A stretch of 49,292 bases of DNA, from contig JAJTZA010000068.1 of NCBI GenBank assembly GCA_021463905.1, positions 1 to 49,292 of the forward strand. Direction: 5' to 3'. The position numbers were made by a program, and so were the translations under genes. Below, in pieces: positions 38,527 through 49,292 of this stretch. How positions within the stretch are numbered: position 1 is the first letter of the stretch; each line of letters begins with the position of its first letter. The DNA comes from Terrimicrobiaceae bacterium. GTDB lineage: Bacteria > Verrucomicrobiota > Verrucomicrobiia > Chthoniobacterales > Terrimicrobiaceae. Under the pieces are notes generated by a model. The model was not told the DNA's origin. It ran no database searches and worked only from the letters and a program-made list of their open reading frames with translations.

Positions 38527-38612
38527 GTATGCACCGTCATGCGTTACAGAATCGTCCCGCGCCTGCAATCGCCAGCCGTCGGATCTATTTCTCGTTTTCT
38601 GCTCATAAGAAG

Positions 38613-38630
38613 AAACCTTTGGTAACCAGT
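38613..38630 (-). promoter_or_regulatory. Weaker operator-like element S8 upstream of the GntR gene
   Basis: Minus strand ACTGGTTACCAAAGGTTT; TGGTTA and AGGTTT 10 bp apart; about 87 bp upstream of 38526. Confidence 0.35.
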
Positions 38631-38680
38631 TGAGGGGGCCAGTTCAAGCAAATGCTGGGGAGGAACGGCGATGCGGGTGC

Positions 38681-39667
38681 TCAGCGCGGGCCGAGGTGTT
38701 TGAACCATTCCGCAGTGGCTTGGGCGATGGAGTTTTGATCCCAGAGTGGGGCGTCCCGCCAGTCCTCGATGACCTCGATCATACGGGCCACGCCCGCTTC
38801 GAGGGGTACTTGAGGTTCCCAATCCAGAAGGCGTCGGATTTTTTGAGTGTCGGCAAATGTGCAATCGGGTTCGCCGGGTCTTCGGGGGATAAGGATGCGT
38901 TCCCCGCCAAGCAGTTCCACGAGGCGATTCACCGCGTAAGTATTTCCGGATCCGACGTTCAAGATTTCACCGGACACGTCGGATTGTGCCGCTGCGAGAA
39001 ACGCGGTGGCAACATCGCTAACAAATGTAAAGTCGCGGGTTTGGGTGCCATCTCCCACCACGGTGAACGGATGTCCCGCCAGCTTTTGTTTGAGAAAAAC
39101 TCCGAAGACTGCGCCATAAGCGCCCGTGGTGCGGCTGCGCGGCCCGTAGACGTTAAACAGCCGCAGCGACAGCACCGGGAGCTGATACACATGATGCCAG
39201 TGCAGGGCCATCTGCTCGCCAAGAAGCTTAGTCAGCGCGTACGGGTGCTCGGGGCGGCAGGGAGCATCCTCGGGCGTCGGGCAGGTGTCCGGAATCCCGT
39301 AGCATGTCGAGCTGGCCGTGTACACGAATTTCGATACGCCCAGAGCCCGCGCCAGCTCGAGAGCGCGAAACGTTCCCTCGACATTGACTTGAAAATAATC
39401 CTCCGGATTGACAATGGAAGGCACGAGATCTGCCCGTCCGGCAAGGTGAAAAAACCAGTCCGTGCCATGTGGGAAATCGCTGACCGACGTGTTTCGGATG
39501 TCTTTTGGGAGGAATTGAAACGCGGGATTCCTGAGAGCCTTTTCGAGGTTTTTTTCGCGTCCGGTGCTGAGGTCATCCACACCCACGACCTGGTGGCCCT
39601 GTTCGAGGAGAAGGTCCGTGAGGTGGCTTCCAATAAATCCGGCGGCGCCGGTAATGAGGCATCGCAT
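38681..39667 (-). CDS. NAD-dependent epimerase/dehydratase (NDP-sugar type)
   Basis: MRCLITGAAGFIGSHLTDLLLEQGHQVVGVDDLSTG...YTASSTCYG...HPYALTKLLGEQMA...SLRLFNVYGPRSR. Confidence 0.92.
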   Translation of the reverse strand: MRCLITGAAGFIGSHLTDLLLEQGHQVVGVDDLSTGREKNLEKALRNPAFQFLPKDIRNTSVSDFPHGTDWFFHLAGRADLVPSIVNPEDYFQVNVEGTFRALELARALGVSKFVYTASSTCYGIPDTCPTPEDAPCRPEHPYALTKLLGEQMALHWHHVYQLPVLSLRLFNVYGPRSRTTGAYGAVFGVFLKQKLAGHPFTVVGDGTQTRDFTFVSDVATAFLAAAQSDVSGEILNVGSGNTYAVNRLVELLGGERILIPRRPGEPDCTFADTQKIRRLLDWEPQVPLEAGVARMIEVIEDWRDAPLWDQNSIAQATAEWFKHLGPR

Positions 39668-39669
39668 GG

Positions 39670-41217
39670 CTAAAAGTTCAGCAGAGAGGCGGCGGATTTG
39701 AGCAGTGCCGCTCGTGAGATGGAGTGTTCATTTCCGACGATATTGACCGCCTGTGCGCCTGCGAGCTGGCCCAGGAATGTGGCCACATCGAGGGGAAGCC
39801 CGCGCGCTGCCGCCAGGCCTACCAGAGAAAAGAAGGCGTCTCCCGCACCCACCGTGTCGGTGACTTCGGTGGCCAACGGCGGAATCAACACCGGCGGACG
39901 CCCCCTGGCATGTCCGATCGTCAGAACGCTCCCGCGCGTGAGCCAGCCATATCGCGCGCCAAAGGATGTGGCCAGCCGCTCCAGCTCGACCTCTCCCTCC
40001 GGATTTCGCTGACCGCACGCGAGCATCATTTCCTGCAGGTCGAGCGAAAAGGCGTCCGCGCGCTGGTATTGGCGCGTAATGATATTGAACCCGTGGTTGT
40101 TGCTGTTGGTCTGGCAATTCAAGACGAGAAAGGGCGCCTCATTTTGAACCATCTCGCGCAGTTCCTTTTGCATCAGACCATGACCGAAATCCGCAAGCAA
40201 CACCACGTCGCAGGATTTCATTTCGGAACGGAGGGTTTCCAGAAGTCGCCGCCCCGTGTCCTTCGATGGAGGCGTGTTGTCCAAAAAATTGACCGAGAAG
40301 AGCTTGGAAAGCTCATTCTCATTATCGAGCGGCTCGACGTAGCGTTTTTTCACAACGGTGGTAAAATTCGGGTCGCGCGTGGTCGCGTCCTCCTCCGGGC
40401 TTATGGTGCCTGCCAGCAGCTCCTCCACCCACGGCTCGCCACCCAGCAGGCTGACAAACCGAACGTGATCGCAGAACTCCCTGACATGACGAAACACGGC
40501 CAGCGCACCTCCCAGGTGGGTGTCCTGACGAAGAAATTTCCCTGAGATGATGCGATTTTTCGAGGTGAGACCCTGGACCTTCAAATACGAGTATTGGTCA
40601 ATGATGGTATCGCCAACGACGAGCACACGCAGCCCGCGAAAGCTTTCGATCATCGTCTGGAAATCCTTTCCGGAGACCCGCGTGGCCAGGTCGCGGCAGA
40701 ACTCCCGCACAGGCTCGGCGAGATGGCTGAAATGACGGTTGAGCAGCCGCGTTGAGCTGAAGACCACCGAGCCGATGTAGCGGGTCTCTCCGCCATGCGC
40801 GGCCACCTCTTTCAGATCATCGTGGATATTGCCGGTCACATCGTTGTCCGGGTTTTCGTATTCCCGGCCCTTGCAATAGACAGCGGGCTTGACCAGACGG
40901 ATGGCCTCGACCGCCGCCGGAAAAGGAATCAACACGACATAGTCCACGCATTCAAGCGCCGCCAGGCTGTGTGCCCTCAGCTCATCGTTGAAGCAGGGCC
41001 GTCCCGGCCCTTTATTGACAAAGGCCTCGGCGGTCACCGTCACCACCAGCGCATCCCCGAGTGCCCGCGCCTCCTCGAGGTGGATGACATGACCAGGATG
41101 CACAAGATCGAATGTTCCATGACACTGCACCAGACGCTTTCCTTCAGCGCGCAATCTCTCGAAGCGCTCCGCCGCTTCCGCAACCCCGAGAATCTTGGAG
41201 TGTGTCGCCTGACTCAT
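39670..41217 (-). CDS. Fused cytidylyltransferase (N) and PfkB-family sugar kinase (C), HldE-like with reversed domain order
   Basis: QCHGTFDLVHPGHVIHLEEARALGD (nucleotidyltransferase) then LVVGDTIIDQYSYL...TDTVGAGDAFFSLVGLA (PfkB). Confidence 0.85.
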   Translation of the reverse strand: MSQATHSKILGVAEAAERFERLRAEGKRLVQCHGTFDLVHPGHVIHLEEARALGDALVVTVTAEAFVNKGPGRPCFNDELRAHSLAALECVDYVVLIPFPAAVEAIRLVKPAVYCKGREYENPDNDVTGNIHDDLKEVAAHGGETRYIGSVVFSSTRLLNRHFSHLAEPVREFCRDLATRVSGKDFQTMIESFRGLRVLVVGDTIIDQYSYLKVQGLTSKNRIISGKFLRQDTHLGGALAVFRHVREFCDHVRFVSLLGGEPWVEELLAGTISPEEDATTRDPNFTTVVKKRYVEPLDNENELSKLFSVNFLDNTPPSKDTGRRLLETLRSEMKSCDVVLLADFGHGLMQKELREMVQNEAPFLVLNCQTNSNNHGFNIITRQYQRADAFSLDLQEMMLACGQRNPEGEVELERLATSFGARYGWLTRGSVLTIGHARGRPPVLIPPLATEVTDTVGAGDAFFSLVGLAAARGLPLDVATFLGQLAGAQAVNIVGNEHSISRAALLKSAASLLNF

Positions 41218-41792
41218 GGCTGTGGCATCCCTGCCAGTTTTCTGCTGACCGCATGCGCGAGCGCCATTTGACAGTCCTCGGCCACTTGCATGTCCCGGAC
41301 TGGAAAATGAATGGCATGATCGGCCAGCGCACGCGCCTGGCCGCCATCAAATCCCAGGATGGCCCATGAAGAAATCCCCAACGTGCGCGCCTCCTCCAAA
41401 GCCCGGAGAATATTTGGGGAGTTTCCGCTTCCGGACAGGACGATCAAAACATCCCCACTCTCTCCCAACACACGCAACTGACAGGCAAACACCTCGGCAT
41501 AAGCGACATCATTGGCCAGGCAGGTGAGCACTGAGGCATTGGCAGGCAGCGCGGAGGCCCTGAGACCACCACGCCCGTGCGCGTTGGCACCATAAATGAG
41601 ATCATTCGCCCAGTGGGCCGCGTTGGCTGCGCTCCCGCCATTGCCACACAGAAAGACCTGCCTCCGCAATGCGCGCGCCTCCTCCAGCGCATCCGCCAGA
41701 CCGTCAACCCGCGCCACATCCACCGCGCCAAGTGCCTCCGCCAGCGTCCGCTGGTAGCTTTCAAAGATTTCCTGCATGGGAGATGCTTTCAT
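41214..41792 (-). CDS. SIS-domain phosphoheptose isomerase-like protein
   Basis: VFLCGNGGSAANAAHWANDLI...LTCLANDVAYAEVFACQL...DVLIVLSGSGNSPNI; GmhA-like. Confidence 0.85.
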   Translation of the reverse strand: MKASPMQEIFESYQRTLAEALGAVDVARVDGLADALEEARALRRQVFLCGNGGSAANAAHWANDLIYGANAHGRGGLRASALPANASVLTCLANDVAYAEVFACQLRVLGESGDVLIVLSGSGNSPNILRALEEARTLGISSWAILGFDGGQARALADHAIHFPVRDMQVAEDCQMALAHAVSRKLAGMPQP

Positions 41793-41812
41793 AGAGAGTT
41801 CGCGGGGGCCGG

Positions 41813-43453
<1,641 letters not shown>

Positions 43454-43514
43454 TCAGAAATGCCCGCCCGAAACATTTCTTGGGAGACCCAGGGAAAAAT
43501 TTCAAGGAGTACAT

Positions 43515-43901
43515 GTGAAATATCTCATTGATACCAACGCGTGGATTGCCTTTTTGGAGGACTCCCCGATGTTGTCAAATCGAGCCGCTCTTCTTATGGA
43601 AAGCAATGAAAGCGTTTGCTACGCCAGCCTTGCCTCTGTTTGGGAAGCGGCGATCAAAATTGGTCTTGGCAAGTTGAAGCTCCCCTACTCCCTCGATCAT
43701 GAACTGCCGCGCATTTTTGAGGAAAGCGGATTTGAAATCCTCGTGTTCGATTGGCGCACCGTCACGTCCGTGCAGCACTTGGAGCGCATTCACGGCGACC
43801 CATTTGATCGCATCCAAGTCGTCCAAGCCCGGCAGCATGGCCTCGACATCATCAGCCGGGACGCCATCTTCGACCGCTATGGTCTGCTTCGGATTTGGTG
43901 A
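43515..43901 (+). CDS. VapC-family PIN-domain toxin, no adjacent antitoxin seen
   Basis: GTG start preceded by aaggag: VKYLIDTNAWIAFLEDSPML...ASVWEAAIKIGLGKLKL...GDPFDRIQVVQARQHGLDIISRDAIFDRYGL. Confidence 0.85.
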   Translation: MKYLIDTNAWIAFLEDSPMLSNRAALLMESNESVCYASLASVWEAAIKIGLGKLKLPYSLDHELPRIFEESGFEILVFDWRTVTSVQHLERIHGDPFDRIQVVQARQHGLDIISRDAIFDRYGLLRIW

Positions 43902-43916
43902 CAGCCCGCCCGACGC

Positions 43917-44540
43917 TTACGAAGCGAAGTGGGCGGCAGCGGCCTTCCACGAAACCACATTCCAGAAGGCCTTGAGGTAATCGGCCCGTCGGTTCTGGTA
44001 GTGCAGGTAGTAGGCATGTTCCCAGACATCCACGCCGATGACCGGTCGGCCTTCGACGCCCGCGATGGCTTTGCCCATGAGCGGACTGTCCTGGTTGGCC
44101 GTTGAGACGACTTCCAATTTCCCCGCAGGATTGACAATCAGCCAGGCCCAGCCGCTGCCAAAGCGCGACAATCCCGCTGCTTCAAATTTGGCTTTGAAAT
44201 CCTCAAAGCTGCCAAAGGTGGAGGTGATGGCCTCCGCGAGAGCGCCTTCGGGAGCACCGCCGGCGGAAGGAGCGAGGATCTTCCAGAAAAAGCTGTGGTT
44301 GGCATGGCCGCCTCCGTTGTTTCTAACGGCCCCACGAATCGCTTCCGGCACCGCGCCCAAATCCGCGATGAGTTCCTCGACGGGCTTTTTGGCCAGCTCA
44401 GGAGCAGACTCGAGTGCCTTGTTCAGGTTGGCGACGTAGCCGGCGTGGTGCTTGCCGTGGTGAATTTCCATGGTGCGTGCATCAATGTGGGGTTCGAGGG
44501 CGTTGAATGCGTAATCCAGTGAAGGTAGTTGGTATGACAT
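43917..44540 (-). CDS. Fe/Mn superoxide dismutase
   Basis: [41 protein letters not shown]...GSGWAWLIV...[28 protein letters not shown]. Confidence 0.97.
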   Translation of the reverse strand: MSYQLPSLDYAFNALEPHIDARTMEIHHGKHHAGYVANLNKALESAPELAKKPVEELIADLGAVPEAIRGAVRNNGGGHANHSFFWKILAPSAGGAPEGALAEAITSTFGSFEDFKAKFEAAGLSRFGSGWAWLIVNPAGKLEVVSTANQDSPLMGKAIAGVEGRPVIGVDVWEHAYYLHYQNRRADYLKAFWNVVSWKAAAAHFAS

Positions 44541-44649
44541 GATATTTCGTTTTGTTATGAGGAAGAAAACTTAGTTCACGATGCGATGATTTGCAAGTGG
44601 TTGCGCAAAGATTTCTCGATGGGGGGTGTTCCGCTGTGGTTTCTGGCGA

Positions 44650-45540
44650 TCAATCAATGAGACGACAGGCGATGTCGCCGTAGGCGTCAATGCGCCGGTC
44701 GCGCAGGAATGGCCAGTGGGTGCGCTGGGTCTCCACGGTTTGCAGGCTGATCTCGGCGACGAGGACGGTCTCCTCGGAGTCTCCCGCCCTGGCCAGAATC
44801 TCGCCGGACGGATTGCAAAGAAAGCTCTGGCCCCAGAACTCGATGCCGTCGCCGCCATCGGGTGCTTCGTGGCCCACGCGGTTGGGAACCGCCACATAGC
44901 AGCCATTGGCAATGGCATGGGCGCGCTGGATGGTCTCCCACGAGGAGTGGTGCGTCTTCCCATAGACCGCTTTTTCGGACGGATGCCAGCCGATGGCCGT
45001 GGGATAGAAAAGAATCTGTGCGCCACGCAGGGCGGTGAGTCGGGCCGCCTCGGGAAACCACTGATCCCAGCACACGCAAACGCCGACACGGACGCCACAA
45101 ACATCCCAGGCCTGAAAGCCGAGGTCGCCAGGCGTGAAGTAAAACTTCTCGTAGAAGAGCGGGTCATCGGGGATGTGCATCTTGCGGTATTTCCCGAGGA
45201 GCGCACCGTCCGGCCCCAAAATGACGGCGGTATTATGGTACAATCCGGCCGCGCGCCGCTCGAAAAGCGACAGGATGATCCCGACGCCCAGCTCCCGCGC
45301 AAGGTTTCCAAATCGTTCCGTCGAGGGGCCGGGGATGGTTTCGGCCAGCGCGAAGTACTTATGGTCTTCGGACTGACAGAAATAGACGGAGGCGAAAAGT
45401 TCCTGCAGGCAGACCAGCTTTGCGCCGCGCACCGCTGCCTCGCGGATTCCCCGCTCTGCCGCATCCAGGTTCTCCGCGACATTCGACCCGCAGCGGTTCT
45501 GCACGAGGCCGATGGAAATGCTTTCCGCGTGTTCAGCCAT
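44650..45540 (-). CDS. aguB: Carbon-nitrogen hydrolase, N-carbamoylputrescine amidase-like
   Basis: [18 protein letters not shown]...[24 protein letters not shown]...[34 protein letters not shown]. Confidence 0.9.
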   Translation of the reverse strand: MAEHAESISIGLVQNRCGSNVAENLDAAERGIREAAVRGAKLVCLQELFASVYFCQSEDHKYFALAETIPGPSTERFGNLARELGVGIILSLFERRAAGLYHNTAVILGPDGALLGKYRKMHIPDDPLFYEKFYFTPGDLGFQAWDVCGVRVGVCVCWDQWFPEAARLTALRGAQILFYPTAIGWHPSEKAVYGKTHHSSWETIQRAHAIANGCYVAVPNRVGHEAPDGGDGIEFWGQSFLCNPSGEILARAGDSEETVLVAEISLQTVETQRTHWPFLRDRRIDAYGDIACRLID

Positions 45541-45552
45541 GAAGGTCGTTCT

Positions 45553-46164
45553 TTATCGCTTCCCACCCGTCACCTGCGAGCGTGGGAGGATTTTTGCAGT
45601 TTTGATGAAGACCTTTTCCGTGGGCTTGCTGGGTTCGCCGTTCGGCGACATGGTCACCGGAGTCCTTTCGATGAGGTCGAGGGTTTTGTTCCCTTCCGCA
45701 TCCCCCTCCAAAACACGGCCAAAGGCGGTGTATTGGTGATCGAGGTGCGGGGAGGTTCCCAGCATGAGAAAGAATTGGCTTCCGGCAGAGTTGGGATCGG
45801 ACGAACGGGCCATCGAGATCACTCCACGCTCGTGCTTGCGATCGTTAAACTCAGCGGGAATTTTGTAGCCCGGATCACCGGTTCCCCAAAGAGACTCCTT
45901 CGCGGGATCCTTGGTCAGCGGATCCCCACCCTGCGCCATGAATCCCGCAATGATCCGGTGAAACGCCGTGCCATCATAAAACCCCGCGCGCACCAGCTTC
46001 TTGAAATTTTCCACAGTCCTGGGAGCTACATCCGGCCAGAACTCCACCACCAACCGCCCCCTGTTGGTCTCGAGAACCGCCACCTCATCATCCGCCCGCA
46101 CAGAAACACTGGCCGACACCCCCAGAACCCCCACCAACACCATCCCCAAAAGCTTTTTCATCAT
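45553..46164 (-). CDS. Secreted/periplasmic cyclophilin-type peptidyl-prolyl isomerase
   Basis: Signal peptide; [53 protein letters not shown]...[19 protein letters not shown]. Confidence 0.95.
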   Translation of the reverse strand: MMKKLLGMVLVGVLGVSASVSVRADDEVAVLETNRGRLVVEFWPDVAPRTVENFKKLVRAGFYDGTAFHRIIAGFMAQGGDPLTKDPAKESLWGTGDPGYKIPAEFNDRKHERGVISMARSSDPNSAGSQFFLMLGTSPHLDHQYTAFGRVLEGDAEGNKTLDLIERTPVTMSPNGEPSKPTEKVFIKTAKILPRSQVTGGKR

Positions 46165-46299
46165 ACGCCCACCACCATTCCACAAACCAACGCGAAAACC
46201 AGCGCATTTTTGAGAATTTCACACTCCGTACGCTTTTCTTTTTCACAGGGAGGGGTTGCAATTCTGTTATGCAACAGGTATCGTTTGAGGAGAAATCCA

Positions 46300-47271
46300 A
46301 TGAGCACGAAATCAACACTCAGCAGCCTCGATCAACTCAAGCAATTCACGACTGTCGTTTCCGACACCGGGGATTTTGATTCGATTCGAAAATACGCACC
46401 GCAAGACGCCACGACAAATCCGACACTGATCCTCAAGGCGGTGAGTCGTCCCGAGTACCGTCACCTGCTGGACAAGGCCATTGCCGACAACCGTGGGTCG
46501 GGGCTCGGCGCGGACGCGCTTTTGCAAAAAATCATTGATGATCTGCTGACGCTTTTTGGGCGGGAGATTTTGCAGATCATTCCGGGGCGCGTGAGCACCG
46601 AGGTGGATGCGCGGCTGTCGTTTGATGTTGAGGCCACAGTCAAGCGCGCCGGCCAATTGATTGCCTTGTATGAGGGGATGGGGATACCGCGCGAGCGCAT
46701 TCTGATCAAGATCGCCTCGACATGGGAGGGGATTCGGGCGGCGGCGCTTTGCGAAAAGCAAAAGATAGCCTGCAATTTGACGCTTCTTTTTTCGTTGCCG
46801 CAGGCGGTTGCGGGGGCGGAGGCGGGGGTGACGTTGATATCGCCGTTTGTCGGGCGCATTTACGATTATTACAAGGCGGCCACGGGGAAGGATTTTTCCG
46901 GAGTGGAAGACCCCGGCGTGCAGTCGGTTCACAAAATCTACACGTACTACAAGAAGTTCGGGTATCCGACGCAGGTCATGGGAGCGAGCTTCCGGAATGT
47001 CGGGCAAATCACCGAGCTGGCAGGCTGCGATTTATTGACCATCAGCCCGGACCTGCTCGAAAAGCTCCAGGAGAGCGATGCGCCGGTTCCGCGCAAGTTG
47101 GATCCAAAATCCGCAGCCGCCGGAAACATCGAACGCATCGAAAATTCGGAAAAAAATTTCCGCTGGCTGATGAACGAAGATGCCATGGCGACGGACAAAC
47201 TGGCCTCGGGTATCCGCGTCTTTGGCGCAGACATCCGCAAGCTCGAGAAACTCATCACCGACGCCTTGTAA
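46300..47271 (+). CDS. tal: Transaldolase
   Basis: [47 protein letters not shown]...[15 protein letters not shown]...[12 protein letters not shown]...[13 protein letters not shown]; gaggag RBS upstream. Confidence 0.97.
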   Translation: MSTKSTLSSLDQLKQFTTVVSDTGDFDSIRKYAPQDATTNPTLILKAVSRPEYRHLLDKAIADNRGSGLGADALLQKIIDDLLTLFGREILQIIPGRVSTEVDARLSFDVEATVKRAGQLIALYEGMGIPRERILIKIASTWEGIRAAALCEKQKIACNLTLLFSLPQAVAGAEAGVTLISPFVGRIYDYYKAATGKDFSGVEDPGVQSVHKIYTYYKKFGYPTQVMGASFRNVGQITELAGCDLLTISPDLLEKLQESDAPVPRKLDPKSAAAGNIERIENSEKNFRWLMNEDAMATDKLASGIRVFGADIRKLEKLITDAL

Positions 47272-47355
47272 CCCCCCCCACCCCCACGTATGAACTCGTC
47301 TCCGCCAGCCTTGTCACAATCGCACGGATGAGCGGTTCCCTGCCCTAATCCAACC

Positions 47356-49292
47356 ATGACTGCGAAATCCTCCGGCGCACGGCCCTCGTATGGAGACTGG
47401 AGAATCAGCCCGTTTTTTGACGCGCTGATCATTGGGGTTCTGGTCTGCGCTTCGTTTTTTGTCAGCGGGATGATCGTGTATTCCCGGACGTTGGCGAAAA
47501 GAGGCCTCACTGTCACCGCACCGCAGGCTGTTCTTCCCGAGCCGCCAGCATCCGCGATGGCACCACCCGGGGAAGGAGGCAACAGCGAAGCGACAGCGCG
47601 GATCAAAACGGTTTTGCAACGATTTTGGGTTTCCTGGCCGGAGCTGCGATCCAGCGGATTGAATCAGGCGCTGGCGATTGGTCTGGCTGTTGGCGCACTG
47701 ACCGGGGTTTTTGTTTTTCGTTCGAGCCGGAAATTCCGGCGTGCATTTCATGAACTGTCGGAGGCGGAGCGGCGTCTGGAAGATGCGGGGGGGGCGGCGG
47801 GGGATTATGTGTGGGAGGGAGACGTCTCGGGGCGCTACGTTTATGTGTCGCAACGGGTCAGCCAGGTCCTGGGTTACGAGGCTTCCGAATTGCTGGGACG
47901 AACCTACTTCGAGTTGGCGTCTGAGCGGGATGACGTGGAAGAGCGCGCAGCGGCGATCCTTGGCGAAGCACAGGCCTTCCGCAATTTCGAGGCGCGGATG
48001 ATTTGCAAAAATGGCTCGATCATCTGGACCTCGAGTCATGGGACGCCGCTGAAGGACGCGAACGGTCGGCTGACAGGGTATCGGGGAGCGACGCTCGACA
48101 TCAGTGATCGCAAGCGCGGCGAGGAGGGACTCATCCGGCAAAAAGAGGCGGCGCAAACCGCCACCGCAGCCAAGAGTCAGTTCCTTGCGGTGATGAGCCA
48201 TGAGCTGCGGACGCCGCTGAACAGCGTGCTGGGGTTTGCCGATAATCTGGCCATGACCCCGCTTTCCCAAGAACAGCGCGAGAGCCTTGAAATGATCCGG
48301 CGCAATGGCGACGCACTCCTGACTCTCTTAAATGACATCCTGCTGTTTTCGCGCGCGGAGGCGGGTGCCCTTGGGGTGTTTTCCGAACCCACAACCATCC
48401 GGGAGTTTCTGGAGGGCGTGGTCGCCCTGTATCGGCCATCCGCCACGGCCAAACGGCTTGAACTGCGGCTCGAAGTTGCGCCCGGCGTCCCTCCGCATCT
48501 GAGCCTGGATCAAATGCGCATTCGCCAGATTCTTCTGAATCTTATTGGCAATGCGGTCAAATTCACCCTGAAGGGCCACGTGCTGGTTCGCGCGGAAGCG
48601 ACTCTCTCACCCAATCACTCCGGTGAGATCGAGCTGCGGATTGCCGTGGAAGACACCGGCATTGGAATCCCCGGGCATAAAACCGGATTTCTTTTTGATG
48701 CGTTCTGGCAGGGTGATTCCTCCGACACTCGACTGCATGGCGGCACGGGCTTGGGGCTGCCCATCTGCCGTCAGTTGGCGGGACTGTTGGGTGGTGCCGT
48801 CACGCTGGATGCGTCCTCCCGGGAAGGCAGTCGGTTTCTGTTCGTCTGCCGGTGCCGACAGTCCGAATCCCCTGTGGAAAAACAGCAAAGTGGCGTCATC
48901 ACGCTTCCCAAGGAGACCGCCCCGCCCCGCCGCCGGATTCTGATTGCCGAAGACAACCCCGCCAACCAGAAACTCCTCCAGCTCCTTTTACGGAATCTGG
49001 GGTACGCGTCCGAGTGCGCGGTCAATGGACAGGAAGCCGTGGAAATGCACGAGCGCACGCCGTTTGACATCATCCTGATGGATCTGCAAATGCCCGTTCT
49101 GGACGGCCTCGCGGCCACACGCGAAATCCGCCGCAAGGAGCTGTCATCTCCCGCGATGCGACCCGTTAGCGTGGTGGCCCTGACTGCAAACGCCATGTCA
49201 GGCGATCGCGAAAGGTGTCTCGCCGCCGGCATGAATGACTACCTTGCAAAACCGATCCGTCTCGATGACCTCCGCCATGTCATCCAAAAAAC
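47356..49292 (+). CDS. PAS-domain hybrid sensor histidine kinase/response regulator, truncated at window edge
   Basis: TM segments; PAS; FLAVMSHELRTPLNSVLGFADN; QILLNLIGNAVKFT; GTGLGLPICRQLA; receiver ILIAEDNPANQKLL...DIILMDLQMPVLDG. Open at the right edge, so absent from the ORF track. Confidence 0.95.
   Translation, partial: MTAKSSGARPSYGDWRISPFFDALIIGVLVCASFFVSGMIVYSRTLAKRGLTVTAPQAVLPEPPASAMAPPGEGGNSEATARIKTVLQRFWVSWPELRSSGLNQALAIGLAVGALTGVFVFRSSRKFRRAFHELSEAERRLEDAGGAAGDYVWEGDVSGRYVYVSQRVSQVLGYEASELLGRTYFELASERDDVEERAAAILGEAQAFRNFEARMICKNGSIIWTSSHGTPLKDANGRLTGYRGATLDISDRKRGEEGLIRQKEAAQTATAAKSQFLAVMSHELRTPLNSVLGFADNLAMTPLSQEQRESLEMIRRNGDALLTLLNDILLFSRAEAGALGVFSEPTTIREFLEGVVALYRPSATAKRLELRLEVAPGVPPHLSLDQMRIRQILLNLIGNAVKFTLKGHVLVRAEATLSPNHSGEIELRIAVEDTGIGIPGHKTGFLFDAFWQGDSSDTRLHGGTGLGLPICRQLAGLLGGAVTLDASSREGSRFLFVCRCRQSESPVEKQQSGVITLPKETAPPRRRILIAEDNPANQKLLQLLLRNLGYASECAVNGQEAVEMHERTPFDIILMDLQMPVLDGLAATREIRRKELSSPAMRPVSVVALTANAMSGDRERCLAAGMNDYLAKPIRLDDLRHVIQK

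Noticed and set aside
46271-46292. AACAGGTATCGTTTGAGG upstream of transaldolase as an operator copy
   Set aside because: Only one half-site; the second position does not match.
44626-46299. Upstream extension of the 881-aa ORF ending in transaldolase
   Set aside because: Antisense to aguB and cyclophilin; transaldolase begins at 46300 with a good RBS.

Overview
High-GC bacterial chromosome fragment. Gene content (ECF sigma/Ser-Thr kinase pair, PEP-CTERM protein, DUF4838, parallel beta-helix and GntR-LacI-type proteins) suggests the Verrucomicrobia/Lentisphaerae/Planctomycetes group; this is inference only. About 38.6-49.3 kb is mostly conserved: sugar epimerase, HldE-like and GmhA-like heptose genes, pyrG, SOD, N-carbamoylputrescine amidase, cyclophilin, transaldolase and a hybrid histidine kinase. 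About 2-38.5 kb is accessory: a dense set of secreted or carbohydrate-active-looking operons ending in a GntR/LacI-type regulator and interspersed with toxin-antitoxin (TA) modules, intact and decayed. Main hunt result: an apparent regulon signature, an 18-bp element made of two TGGTWT half-sites in direct repeat with 10-bp spacing. It lies 2-6 bp upstream of a start codon at seven places (next to 9131, 16938, 18437, 28121, 28812, 33939, 34075), with a weaker eighth copy upstream of the GntR gene. Other results: a duplicated two-gene module (ThuA-like/DUF4091-like secreted protein plus signal-less beta-propeller) with a third N-domain-only copy; a segmental duplication around hipBA in which peptidase and pseudopilin genes decayed reciprocally; a frameshifted ECF sigma gene; and an internally deleted phd-vapC relic. 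All calls come from reading the sequence and supplied translations; no database search was run.
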